Source: Paenibacillus sp. FSL R5-0345
Lineage (GTDB): Bacteria; Bacillota; Bacilli; Paenibacillales; Paenibacillaceae
Direction: 5' to 3'
Length of the DNA stretch: 64,000 nt
Assembly: GCF_000758585.1 (NCBI RefSeq)
Contig: NZ_CP009281.1
Location: forward strand, 3,844,001-3,908,000
Under the pieces are notes generated by a model. That model saw only the letters and a program-made list of their open reading frames with translations, made no database searches and was not told where the DNA came from. Shown one piece after another: positions 9,054 to 17,854 of this stretch (its first letter is position 1; each line of letters opens with the position of its first letter). Made by a program: the position numbers and the translations under genes.

Positions 9054-10516
9054 AGACTCGATTGTTCACCAGCAGCCTCTTCGATAACAAATACAATGTT
9101 TTTTGCAAAATGATTGATCTCGATCAGCTCTGGGCGGGGGGCATTCAACAGTTCATCGTTAACTCTTAAATTGATGAAGGTCACACCTTCAACAGCTCTT
9201 TTTTCATCAAAGCCATAAATTCTTGAAGGATTGGCCTTCCCGCTGTAGCTGATATTGCGAAATGTAATATTCCGAATACTTGTGCCAGGCTCTGGATTAT
9301 AATCCTTGTTGTAAACTACACGCACATCGAACAACTGCCCCTGCTCAATCCGTTCAACACGTATGTTATCGTAAATTACGTTACATACCGTATTTCGATC
9401 CCCGGCATTAATGGCTAGTGCCCCCCAATAATTTTCTTGTGGCTCATGATGATTCAGAATATCTATGTTTGTAAAAATAATATTTTCAATCACGTCACCG
9501 TTCTGCCCATGGTCACCATGAGTCCCGATCATCAGTGGATGCGCAACATCTGCCCATAAAATAGAATCACGAACGATGATATTGCGTGTATCTCCATAAA
9601 AATCCCATCTCGATCCATAGATTGCAATACAATCATCGGAATTCCGCATAAAAACATCCCGAATGGCAACATCAGAACTAGACATGATATCTATGCCATC
9701 AGACCATCCGCGAGTACTAAAAGCTTTGATATTATCAATTTCAATCCCGTCAGACTTCCCTATGAAAATACTATAATGTGGTGGGTCGATAACTGTGATG
9801 CCTTCCACTTTAATGGATTGTGAGAAAACGATTCTTACCCCACGAAAAGCTGAGTATCGATGAAAATCTGCAAGATAAATCATTCCACGACCACGGATAG
9901 TTATATCATGGACAGACTCGCACACCAATGAGCCTACAAGCGCAGATCCTCCAGCTAGATATATTGTTGTGCCCGAAGGAATTGGAAGGACCGTTTCTTC
10001 AATACAGTGCGTTCCTGGCGAAAAAAAGAGTACGTTCGGTTTCTCACTAGAGTATGCCACTGGTATTTCCAGTAATCGCAAAAGATCTGTTTTCCGATGA
10101 ATACCTGGTTGTACTACCGCTACATTAGGATCCTCTATAAGTGGGGCATCCTCTTCTTTAGGGTTAGCAAATAGATGCAGATTCCGAAAAATATCATCAT
10201 TGATTTCGATCGAAAGCTTCTGCGGGCCGAATAGGCTGAATTTGATCGTTTTCTCTTGAATTTCGTAAGCGATATTACGTGAAGCCGGAGCGACGTTCAC
10301 ACACTCAATTTCGGTGTAAAGACAAGTAACTTCCACCTCTGCTGCACCTTCAAGATCAAAGAAAGCCATAGATGCTGGTCGAACCTGATGCATATCTACC
10401 TTAACCTCGTAGATAAATACATTTTGCCATTCACCTTCAGGTTGCCTGACTCTAATCTTATAATCCTCACGTCCCGGTATACTTTTGGGCGCTTCATACA
10501 CTTGTAAGTAGTTCAT
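9050..10516 (-). CDS. GH28-like right-handed beta-helix glycosidase
   Basis: A 488-residue protein with an N-terminal beta domain (about 1-140) followed by a parallel beta-helix of the pectin-lyase fold. GH28-type catalytic signatures appear in order: WSDGID near 275 (NTDG equivalent), NSDDCIA near 293, and IGTHG near 331. A polygalacturonase or related uronic-acid-releasing role fits its divergent GH88 neighbour. The Asn of NTDG is changed to Ser, so substrate and family are uncertain, and dextranase-like GH49 is an alternative. No signal peptide is seen. The ATG follows GGGAGGAC. It ends within the stop of the AraC gene. Confidence 0.75.
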   Translation of the reverse strand: MNYLQVYEAPKSIPGREDYKIRVRQPEGEWQNVFIYEVKVDMHQVRPASMAFFDLEGAAEVEVTCLYTEIECVNVAPASRNIAYEIQEKTIKFSLFGPQKLSIEINDDIFRNLHLFANPKEEDAPLIEDPNVAVVQPGIHRKTDLLRLLEIPVAYSSEKPNVLFFSPGTHCIEETVLPIPSGTTIYLAGGSALVGSLVCESVHDITIRGRGMIYLADFHRYSAFRGVRIVFSQSIKVEGITVIDPPHYSIFIGKSDGIEIDNIKAFSTRGWSDGIDIMSSSDVAIRDVFMRNSDDCIAIYGSRWDFYGDTRNIIVRDSILWADVAHPLMIGTHGDHGQNGDVIENIIFTNIDILNHHEPQENYWGALAINAGDRNTVCNVIYDNIRVERIEQGQLFDVRVVYNKDYNPEPGTSIRNITFRNISYSGKANPSRIYGFDEKRAVEGVTFINLRVNDELLNAPRPELIEINHFAKNIVFVIEEAAGEQSSL

Positions 10517-10620
10517 ATAATAGTCCTCCCGCTGTTAAATCGATTAGGATTGCGAATTTATTTCTATTTGTCTATATTGTATCTGCATCCATCTCGACAA
10601 AGTTTTCATGCGTTATTCAT

Positions 10621-10638
10621 AAATGTTTATATTTTGTC
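10621..10638 (+). promoter_or_regulatory. 18-base motif, GH28/GH88 divergent region
   Basis: AAATGTTTATATTTTGTC matches the motif before the AraC gene at 17 of 18 positions. It sits about 105 bases upstream of the GH28-like start and 124 bases upstream of the GH88 start, a natural place for an AraC-type site acting on both genes. Confidence 0.45.
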
Positions 10639-10761
10639 TTATAAGGGATGATTACTAAACTTCAGCATGACAATAATCAAACATTTTCTTATATCAAAAC
10701 AAAACTTTTCGCAACCATAGAAAGCTATACTCATAACATCCTAACCACACTGGAGGCAACA

Positions 10762-11871
10762 ATGATGACTTTACCTTATTGGCAGGAGATCATGAGTAGA
10801 CTGGATACAAAAGTAGAGCGTATGGTTGAACAGATTGGTGACAAGTGTCCACATTTTGCCGGAAAAGATGGCAAGTTTGACGATATCGGCTCAGACTGGT
10901 GGACCACGGGCTTTTGGCCTGGCATCCTCTGGATTATGCATGACATCACCGGAAAAGACCTTTACAAAGATGCCGCATGGCACTGGGATGGTACGTTGGA
11001 GGAATGGTTTGTCAAACCTACGGTAGAGCTGCATCATGATGTTGGTTTTCAATTTCTTCCGACAGCTGTAATCAAACATACAATCACTGGTAATGAGGAT
11101 GCACTCCGCAGAGGGATTGAAGCCGCAAACTTCCTTGCTGCCCGTTATAATCCGGTAGGCAAATTTATTCGCGCCTGGAATGAAGATAAATATGGTTGGG
11201 TGATCATCGACTGTATGCTGAATATCTCCCTGCTCTTTTGGGCCAGCAAAGTTACAGGTGATCCTCGTTATAAACATATCGCGATTAACCACGCGGAGAC
11301 GACTATGCAATATGGTATCCGTGAAGACGGATCAACCAAGCATATTCTCTCTTTTGATGCAGAATCCGGTGCTTATATTGAGAATTTTGGGGGTCAGGGC
11401 TACTCTCCTGAATCCTCTTGGAGCCGTGGTACAGCTTGGGGTTTGTACGGCTTCATCAACACTTACCGCCATACAAGTGATGAGCGTTTCCTAAACACCG
11501 CCAAACGAATCGCACATTACTTCATTTCCGCTTTGCCAGAGGATCAGGTACCGTACTGGGATTTCCGTCTTGAGGATGACGAACGGATGTTCAGAGATAG
11601 CTCTGCGGCCTCCATCGCCGCTTCAGGCTTGCTCGAACTAGCAGATATCGTACCATTGGGTGAAAAAAGTCTTTATGCAACAGCAGCAGAGCGGATTCTG
11701 CGCTCTCTGACCGAAAGCTATGCGACTTGGGATCAGCCAGAGCATGAGGCGATTTTGCTGCATGGAACTGGCAGCGGCACATCCTTTATTGATGTATCGC
11801 TAATCTATGGGGATTACTATTATATAGAGGCAATCGCTAAATTGAATGGCTGGAAACACCGGATTTTTTAA
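10762..11871 (+). CDS. GH88 unsaturated glucuronyl hydrolase
   Basis: Removes the 4,5-unsaturated uronic acid left at the non-reducing end of oligosaccharides by polysaccharide lyases. It has the alpha/alpha-barrel signatures HHDVGFQ (Asp93), VIIDCMLNISLLFWAS (Asp150), QGYSPESSWSRGTAWGLYG and RDSSAASIAASGLLEL. The two Asp residues correspond in position to D88 and D149 of the Bacillus sp. GL1 enzyme. The 369-residue product from ATG 10762 is family length, and GGAGG lies five bases upstream. The frame is open 38 codons further without a ribosome site. There is no signal peptide, so it is cytoplasmic. With the surface PL9 lyase and GH28-like enzyme it suggests pectin breakdown, though glycosaminoglycan substrates are also possible. 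Confidence 0.9.
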   Translation: MMTLPYWQEIMSRLDTKVERMVEQIGDKCPHFAGKDGKFDDIGSDWWTTGFWPGILWIMHDITGKDLYKDAAWHWDGTLEEWFVKPTVELHHDVGFQFLPTAVIKHTITGNEDALRRGIEAANFLAARYNPVGKFIRAWNEDKYGWVIIDCMLNISLLFWASKVTGDPRYKHIAINHAETTMQYGIREDGSTKHILSFDAESGAYIENFGGQGYSPESSWSRGTAWGLYGFINTYRHTSDERFLNTAKRIAHYFISALPEDQVPYWDFRLEDDERMFRDSSAASIAASGLLELADIVPLGEKSLYATAAERILRSLTESYATWDQPEHEAILLHGTGSGTSFIDVSLIYGDYYYIEAIAKLNGWKHRIF

Positions 11872-11913
11872 TAAAGAGATATTTATTCAGTTCAGTGTTC
11901 TTGAAAAGGAATA

Positions 11914-11922
11914 TGTTATAAT
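11914..11922 (+). promoter_or_regulatory. Extended -10 promoter of leader/GNAT unit
   Basis: TG-T-TATAAT lies 26 bases upstream of a short leader ORF. The -35 region is weak, as is usual with extended -10 elements. Transcription from here would include the leader peptide and the structured region before the acetyltransferase. Confidence 0.55.
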
Positions 11923-11948
11923 CTTCACTAGATTGTTTGGAGGCGATA

Positions 11949-12002
11949 ATGATGAGATTAATCACTAATAATATTGGACTATTTTTGAAGGATAGCGCCT
12001 AA
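11949..12002 (+). CDS. Putative 17-residue leader peptide
   Basis: Short open frame encoding MMRLITNNIGLFLKDSA, preceded at ideal spacing by TTTGGAGG. It ends 47 bases before the acetyltransferase. Its own ribosome site (AGGCG at 11941-11945) can pair with CGCCT at its end (11996-12000). Short peptides in this position commonly govern translational attenuation of resistance genes. Here that role is inferred from layout only. Confidence 0.5.
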   Translation: MMRLITNNIGLFLKDSA

Positions 12003-12011
12003 TCGTCCATA

Positions 12012-12052
12012 AACCGCGTGTTTCCTTCATAAGCGAGGTTACGAATGTAATG
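12012..12052 (+). promoter_or_regulatory. SD-sequestering hairpin and ATGTAATG start-stop
   Basis: AACCGCG (12012-12018) can pair with CGAGGTT (12034-12040) with one mismatch, hiding the GAGG ribosome site of the acetyltransferase. That GAGG is six bases from an ATG at 12045 immediately followed by TAA, and the TAA overlaps the gene's own ATG at 12050. This is a minimal start-stop unit that could couple or dampen initiation. Confidence 0.45.
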
Positions 12053-12910
12053 CCAAATTATACTTTAAACGCAATGATGGATTATTCGAGAGAACAAATA
12101 GCAACAATAGAATCATTAGAAGAGATTTGCAAACAATTTGAGAAGATTAACTTAAGAGTTGGCATAGAACATCTTGTAAAAGATCACGGTGATCACGCCT
12201 ACCTTTGTCACCATAATGAACGGTTAATTGGTTTTCTCAGTTGGTATACTTCTGACGGAACCGAAGCGAATATTAACGGAATGGTGCATCCAGACTATCG
12301 TCGCCAAGGCGTATTCCGCAGCTTACTTGGACGAGCAAAACAAGATATGTCCTTACAAGGTATCCACTCGCTACGATATCGGGTCGTTTCAGGATCAAAC
12401 TCCGGTGAGGGTTTTGTCTTACACATGAGAGCATCCCATGACAGTTCAGAGTACTCTATGTCGTACTTGAATTTAACCAATAAGAATGAGCGATTAGACA
12501 GTATAATTCTACGCCCAGAAGAAGACAAGGACTTTAATTTTGTGACAACCTGCTTCTCGGCGGCGTTTAACGAAACGAAGGAATGGACGCATGAATATCT
12601 CACTCATACTCGCGAGCCAAGCCGTGTTACCTATGTCGCCCTGAGAGAAAACACGCCTGTCGGCCTGATTAGAACGAATAATTTAGGGAATGGTACGACT
12701 GTCATCCATGATTTTTGTGTACTCCCTGTCTTTCAGGGAAAAGGCCTAGGACGAGAAATTCTAATACATGCAGTAGATCTTCTGCTTTCGATTCCATTCA
12801 CACACCTCCGCTTAGGCGTTGTCACCGATAATGAGCATGCTTTAAATCTTTACCTCAGCGCTGGCTTTGAGATCACAGCAGAATTTCATTATTACGTTGG
12901 CGGAGTTTGA
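12050..12910 (+). CDS. GNAT acetyltransferase with two GNAT domains
   Basis: A 286-residue protein with two acetyl-CoA-binding GNAT modules: the first at about 15-140 with VHPDYRRQGVFRSLL, the second at about 150-286 with VLPVFQGKGLGREIL and the C-terminal NEHALNLYLSAGFE. It transfers acetyl groups from acetyl-CoA to an amine, but the substrate cannot be read from sequence. Double-GNAT proteins include antibiotic-modifying enzymes such as mycothiol synthase-like and aminoglycoside families. The upstream leader and hairpin make a small-molecule-induced resistance role conceivable. The gene is monocistronic, with a terminator right after it. Confidence 0.85.
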   Translation: MPNYTLNAMMDYSREQIATIESLEEICKQFEKINLRVGIEHLVKDHGDHAYLCHHNERLIGFLSWYTSDGTEANINGMVHPDYRRQGVFRSLLGRAKQDMSLQGIHSLRYRVVSGSNSGEGFVLHMRASHDSSEYSMSYLNLTNKNERLDSIILRPEEDKDFNFVTTCFSAAFNETKEWTHEYLTHTREPSRVTYVALRENTPVGLIRTNNLGNGTTVIHDFCVLPVFQGKGLGREILIHAVDLLLSIPFTHLRLGVVTDNEHALNLYLSAGFEITAEFHYYVGGV

Positions 12911-12915
12911 TTCAT

Positions 12916-12952
12916 GAAAAAAAGGGAGTCCTATTAAAGGACCCCCTTTTTT
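12916..12952 (+). terminator. Terminator of GNAT gene
   Basis: AAAAAGGGAGTCCT and AGGACCCCCTTTTT form a stem (one mismatch) followed by a T run. It closes the leader/GNAT transcript. The remaining roughly 200 bases before the peptidase hold only AT-rich promoter-like sequence. Confidence 0.85.
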
Positions 12953-13166
12953 CATAATTAGATTCTTTTAGAAATAAACTGCATAATAGGTCGGGCTGAT
13001 TGATTGTTTTTTCAATATATCAAACCCTATTTTACTTAACAAGTTTTTACACTTTTGTTCAATTGTTCTTTTTTCGACTATAAAAAGCTTACACAGGTCT
13101 ATCGTAAATGGCTGTTCAGATTATATAATAGAAACTATCTGGTATAGAAAGGAAGTTGATTTTTTT

Positions 13167-14861
13167 ATGAAATTTGATGATTACCGCTATGAGCGGCCGG
13201 ATGTTAAGCAATTTAAGCAAGACTTTAACGCCCTGCTGAAAGATCTCAATGACACATCACCTTTAGAGGTACAAAAGGCTTCCATCACTGCCATTAACAA
13301 GCTTCGCAATACGTTTGATACTATGCAGACATTGGTTAGCGTTCGCCATTCTATCAATACGACGGATGAATTTTACAAAGCCGAACAAGAATTCATGGAC
13401 GAAGTTGGACCTGTCGTTCAGGAATACATAACCGATTATTACAAAGCACTCGTACATTCGAAATATAGAGCCGAGTTTGAACAGGAATGGGGTGCGCAGT
13501 TACTCCAGCTTGCAGAAGTTTCGCTGCGGACATTTAGTCCGGAAATCATCGAAGATTTACAATTGGAGAACAAGCTTTCCACGGAATACTCCCAGCTTAT
13601 CGCATCCGCCAAGATTCTATTTGAAGGTGAAGAGCGCACACTGCCTCAACTCGCACCTTTCGAATTGTCTACAGACCGCGATATGCGTAAAAGCGCTTCT
13701 GAAGCTCGGTTTGGTTTTATGTCCGAACATGAGGCTGAATTTGACCGCATCTATGACGAGCTCGTCAAGGTCCGTGACCGCATAGCTAAAAAGCTTGGAT
13801 ACAGCAACTTTGTTCAGCTAGGTTATGACCGTATGATGCGTACCGACTATAATGCTGAAATGGTTGCCAATTTCCGCAAACAAGTTCTGGAATATATCGT
13901 ACCTGTCTCCCAACAGTTAAAGAAACGCCAGACTGAACGCCTAGGTCTCGATGAATTGAAATACTACGACGAGAACTTTAGCTTTAAGACTGGGAACGCT
14001 ACCCCTAAAGGAGACCCAGACTGGATTGTAGCTAACGGAAAGAAGATGTATAAAGAGCTATCTCCTGAAACGGATGAATTCTTCACCTTTATGTTGGACA
14101 ATAATCTGGTTGATTTAGTAAGCAAAAAAGGAAAGCAAGGCGGCGGTTATTGTACTTACTTCAGCCAATACAAAGCCCCTTTTATTTTCTCTAATTTCAA
14201 CGGCACCTCAGGAGACATTGATGTCTTAACCCATGAAGTAGGGCATGCCTTCCAGGTATATGAAAGCCGCAATATTGATGTGCCAGAATATGCTTTTCCA
14301 ACCTATGAAGCATGTGAGATTCATTCCATGAGTATGGAATTTTTCGCTTGGCCTTGGATGAATTTGTTCTTTGAGGAAGATGCGGATAAATACCGCTTCA
14401 ACCATTTATCTGATAGCCTTCAGTTTATTCCTTACGGTGTGTCTGTCGATGAATTCCAACATTTTGTTTATAGCAACCCTGAAGCCACCCCTGCTGAACG
14501 CAAGCAGGCTTGGAGAGAAATCGAGAAGAAATACTTACCGCATCGTAATTATGAAGGTAACACATATCTGGAACAAGGCGGTTTTTGGCATAAACAAGGG
14601 CATATCTTCGCCTCGCCTTTCTACTACATTGACTACACACTAGCACAGCTTTGTGCCTTCCAGTTCTGGAAACGTTCGAACGAAGATTTCAAATCTGCTT
14701 GGAGCGATTATTTGGAACTATGCCAGGCTGGAGGAAGCAAATCTTTTATCAAACTGGTTGAGCTTGCCGGTCTAACTTCACCGTTTGAAGATGGCTGCAT
14801 TAGCTCCGTTATTGGAGATATTGAAGGTTGGCTGAACAGCATTAATGATAAAGAGCTTTAA
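13167..14861 (+). CDS. M3 family oligoendopeptidase
   Basis: Cytoplasmic zinc metallopeptidase of the PepF/thimet group that cleaves short peptides. The zinc site is H356-E357-V-G-H360, with the third ligand Glu384 in the CEIHSMSMEF segment. The C-terminal FYYIDYTLAQLCAFQFW segment is typical of M3 oligopeptidases and shapes the substrate channel. The length of 564 residues fits the M3 oligoendopeptidase type. The ATG follows AAAGGAAG. It stands alone with a strong bidirectional terminator downstream. Housekeeping peptide turnover is the likely job. Confidence 0.92.
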   Translation: MKFDDYRYERPDVKQFKQDFNALLKDLNDTSPLEVQKASITAINKLRNTFDTMQTLVSVRHSINTTDEFYKAEQEFMDEVGPVVQEYITDYYKALVHSKYRAEFEQEWGAQLLQLAEVSLRTFSPEIIEDLQLENKLSTEYSQLIASAKILFEGEERTLPQLAPFELSTDRDMRKSASEARFGFMSEHEAEFDRIYDELVKVRDRIAKKLGYSNFVQLGYDRMMRTDYNAEMVANFRKQVLEYIVPVSQQLKKRQTERLGLDELKYYDENFSFKTGNATPKGDPDWIVANGKKMYKELSPETDEFFTFMLDNNLVDLVSKKGKQGGGYCTYFSQYKAPFIFSNFNGTSGDIDVLTHEVGHAFQVYESRNIDVPEYAFPTYEACEIHSMSMEFFAWPWMNLFFEEDADKYRFNHLSDSLQFIPYGVSVDEFQHFVYSNPEATPAERKQAWREIEKKYLPHRNYEGNTYLEQGGFWHKQGHIFASPFYYIDYTLAQLCAFQFWKRSNEDFKSAWSDYLELCQAGGSKSFIKLVELAGLTSPFEDGCISSVIGDIEGWLNSINDKEL

Positions 14862-14887
14862 TCCATTCTCTGAATAGCTCTCTTCAC

Positions 14888-14929
14888 CTAAAAAGCAATC
14901 CATGCCTTATGGCTTGGATTGCTTTTTAG
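14888..14929. terminator. Bidirectional terminator
   Basis: AAAAAGCAATCCATGCC and GGCTTGGATTGCTTTTT form a long stem with A and T tails on the two sides, so it can stop both the peptidase and the convergent GH2 transcript. Confidence 0.9.
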
Positions 14930-14955
14930 AATTGAATGATCTAACTTCACCCAGT

Positions 14956-17709
14956 TTACCGATAGCGAATCAACAAATCTATTGGATAACGACCCGCATT
15001 GCGGCCATACAAGGCTAAGCCTCCACCCTCTGCTTGAAGCTCCAACCGGAACGTACGATTGCGATCTAGTTTAGCTGCTAACTGCCCCGGTACACTTACC
15101 TTACATAGATAGCCGTAAGAGCCAGCCTCATCCAACTTATTCGCTAATGGCTGATAATGCCAAGACAATACACCTCGGCTGTCGGCCGGATCATCCGGCA
15201 AATAGAAGGAGCCAATCCGTTGACCTTCTACCAGAACTTTCACACGTGAAGGATGACGTTCTTCGTCGGTCATATAGTACGTATTCGGATTATACTCCAC
15301 CCTAGCGTCTGCACCATGCATGAGATCAAGTCCCATTTCATTTTGCTTTGCCCCTTCAAGATTCCGGGCCAACACTCGCTTTGCGCTAGCTTCAAACATA
15401 ATTTCGATCTCGCCAATCATTTTTTTCTCCAAAGCATCTGGAAGAGCTACATCAAATGCATATTGGCCTTGACCGGCCCCATTGATTTTTGCGCATTGAA
15501 TAGCTTCCCATTGTAGTTCAAAGCTGTGTTCTTTATAAGCATCCACAGGGATACTAATACAATCTGCTTCCCCCTCACACCTTACTTCCTGATCACCGCT
15601 TCTTACATCAAACGTAATGAAGTTGCGAGTGAGCGTCTCTCCCTTATTAGTTATCAAGGAAAGCGCCAGCACTGCAACTGCGTCCTGTTTAGGCATAGTA
15701 ACATGCAGAGCGGGTAGAGCTGCTACTCCATATCCATCCCAATTCACTGACATATGATCACTTTGTGCAGCAACTCGTGTTCCCAAATCGTCGTACCAAA
15801 GTTCCCACTTCACCTGTAAATGCTGTCCATGATATTTATCTGAGAAACTGGAACGAAGAAGCGGAACTTTAACTTCATCCTTTGCGTTTACTGTCTGGCA
15901 TGGCGGTGCATCGATCACGATGAAGTCCGGAGAATGCAGATCAGAAATCGTCATCCCTGGAACAAAGGCATCATAACCAAAATCTTTATCGCTGCCGTCT
16001 AACCGATAATAACCATTGAACTCATTCGTAACATCGCGAAATTCGGTAAATACAAAACCACATAATTTATCATGCCGCCGGAATTCATTCATCATATAGC
16101 GATAATGCCATGCTAAATCACTATCCCCTGCCCCGCCTTCGATACCCCATACGTTTCCACATTCACTGTTCATCAGGGGAGCATCAGATTGTACATTACC
16201 TCCGATAAAGTTAAAGTCTGAACCTGGGAAAGTTTTGTCTACAACCTCATTCAAATGAGCTCTAAGCTGATCATAACCATTAATGTAGAAATGCCACGTA
16301 TTAATATCAGATTCCACATGATCATAGTTACAAGGTGAGTTGTCTTCAATGATTCTAGTTGGGTCAAGTCGTTTAGCCCAGCGATATTTTTCCCGAACCC
16401 ATTCCTGTGTCTCCTTAAGATAACTAGACTGTTGTCCTACATCACTCGTTAGACTAGTGTCCTGAGCGTTCGTCTTCAACCCCCACGTCTCGTTAAACAT
16501 CACCCATGAGAAAATAGATGGATGATTATAGTCTCTTTCGATAACCTCTAGGGCTTCAAGTTCATACGCAGCACGGGCTTTTTCATCCGGATTCCCCCAA
16601 AAGCAAGGCATGTCTTCCATCACCAGAATACCCAGTTTATCCGCCCAATATAGTTTGCGGGGTTCCTCTGGTTTGATATGAATACGTACAAAGTTCAGTC
16701 CCAAACGTTTCACTAGATAGATTTCATCCCGCATGTCTTCATCAGACGGATAAGTGAAATAGCCCGTTTTGTGATAAGACTGGTCAAGGGTACCGTTTAA
16801 ATAAATTGGCTTGCCATTAAGAGTAATCCATCGATAACCACGCTCATCGAAGCGAACAGTTTGGATTTCTCGAATTCCGAAATACGTGCTGACCATGTCT
16901 GTGCCAAAAGATCCGCTAAGTTGTAGTTCTCCTTCGTACAAATAAGGTGATTCTGGACTCCATAATTTCGGATCTGATATTTGAATAGAGAGCTTAAATT
17001 CATTCTCCCCTGCAATAAGATCTAATTTCTCAGTATGCAGTATGGAATCCTCTGCGAATTGCAGCGTGAAATCTGCTGAACCAGATTCATGAGCAATGAT
17101 TCTTGTAGTCACGTTCACTTGCCCATCCATAGTGGTCACAAACTTAGTATCACTCATATAAGTCTGGGGCCGAGATTCTAGCCATACTGGCTGCCAAATT
17201 CCGCGAATTTCTCCATAACCTTGTTTGCCACGTGCTTGGTAATCATGATCGAAGTCCTCTACTCTAACGACAATTGTATTGTCCAAATCTTCAACCCAGT
17301 ACGGAGTAACTTCAAACTCAAATGAACCATATCCACCTTGGTGTGAACCAACATGTACTCCGTTTATCCAAACGTCACATGAATAATCCACTGCCCCGAA
17401 TCGCAAAAATAGTCGTGTCTGTGAGTCGATAGGCTGCCATTTCAAAATCCGCCGATACCAACCTATCCCTTTACGATCGCTGCCAATACCGGATAATGGA
17501 CTTACCCAAGAAAAAGGGACGGTAATCTTCGAACTGTAAGCGATTTCGGAATTCGAAAACCATTGATTGCTTATTCCTTCATTGCTCGGATCAAAGCTAA
17601 ATGACCATTCCCCATTCAAATTCATCCATTCCTTGCGCTGCCAATGTGGATGCGGATGTTCGGGACGAGGAATCGGAAGACTCTCAACATTCAGTACGGA
17701 AGTTGTCAT
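14956..17709 (-). CDS. Glycoside hydrolase family 2
   Basis: A 917-residue GH2 enzyme of the beta-galactosidase/beta-glucuronidase/beta-mannosidase group. Order: jelly-roll sugar-binding domain (about 10-185), Ig-like domain (about 190-285), TIM barrel (about 290-600), then extra beta domains. The acid/base is the Glu of MFNETWG near 406, and the nucleophile is the Glu of FVFTEF near 555. No signal peptide, so it is cytoplasmic. The frame opens at a TTG at 17730 without a ribosome site. The ATG at 17709 has AAAGG about twelve bases upstream and is preferred, though weakly. It is divergent from an ArsR-like gene, with a 26-base palindrome between them. The sugar specificity cannot be told. Confidence 0.85.
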   Translation of the reverse strand: MTTSVLNVESLPIPRPEHPHPHWQRKEWMNLNGEWSFSFDPSNEGISNQWFSNSEIAYSSKITVPFSWVSPLSGIGSDRKGIGWYRRILKWQPIDSQTRLFLRFGAVDYSCDVWINGVHVGSHQGGYGSFEFEVTPYWVEDLDNTIVVRVEDFDHDYQARGKQGYGEIRGIWQPVWLESRPQTYMSDTKFVTTMDGQVNVTTRIIAHESGSADFTLQFAEDSILHTEKLDLIAGENEFKLSIQISDPKLWSPESPYLYEGELQLSGSFGTDMVSTYFGIREIQTVRFDERGYRWITLNGKPIYLNGTLDQSYHKTGYFTYPSDEDMRDEIYLVKRLGLNFVRIHIKPEEPRKLYWADKLGILVMEDMPCFWGNPDEKARAAYELEALEVIERDYNHPSIFSWVMFNETWGLKTNAQDTSLTSDVGQQSSYLKETQEWVREKYRWAKRLDPTRIIEDNSPCNYDHVESDINTWHFYINGYDQLRAHLNEVVDKTFPGSDFNFIGGNVQSDAPLMNSECGNVWGIEGGAGDSDLAWHYRYMMNEFRRHDKLCGFVFTEFRDVTNEFNGYYRLDGSDKDFGYDAFVPGMTISDLHSPDFIVIDAPPCQTVNAKDEVKVPLLRSSFSDKYHGQHLQVKWELWYDDLGTRVAAQSDHMSVNWDGYGVAALPALHVTMPKQDAVAVLALSLITNKGETLTRNFITFDVRSGDQEVRCEGEADCISIPVDAYKEHSFELQWEAIQCAKINGAGQGQYAFDVALPDALEKKMIGEIEIMFEASAKRVLARNLEGAKQNEMGLDLMHGADARVEYNPNTYYMTDEERHPSRVKVLVEGQRIGSFYLPDDPADSRGVLSWHYQPLANKLDEAGSYGYLCKVSVPGQLAAKLDRNRTFRLELQAEGGGLALYGRNAGRYPIDLLIRYR

Positions 17710-17776
17710 GATATGAGCACAGCCTTTCAAAATAAGAAGTTGAGCTCATTTTAGCACCAGTATATAAATTTCGCAA

Positions 17777-17802
17777 TGTATATTATAATTTTACAATATA
17801 CA
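17777..17802. promoter_or_regulatory. 26-base near-perfect palindrome, ArsR-type operator
   Basis: TGTATATTATAA, two bases, then TTACAATATACA form a dyad with a single mismatch in 12-base arms. It includes TATAAT-like boxes on both strands. A half-copy (GTGTACAATATC) follows at about 17810. Its position midway between the GH2 gene and the ArsR-like gene suggests that this regulator controls both. Confidence 0.6.
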
Positions 17803-17854
17803 ATCTTCAGTGTACAATATCCTCAAACTATCTTAACGAAAAGGAATACAATCA

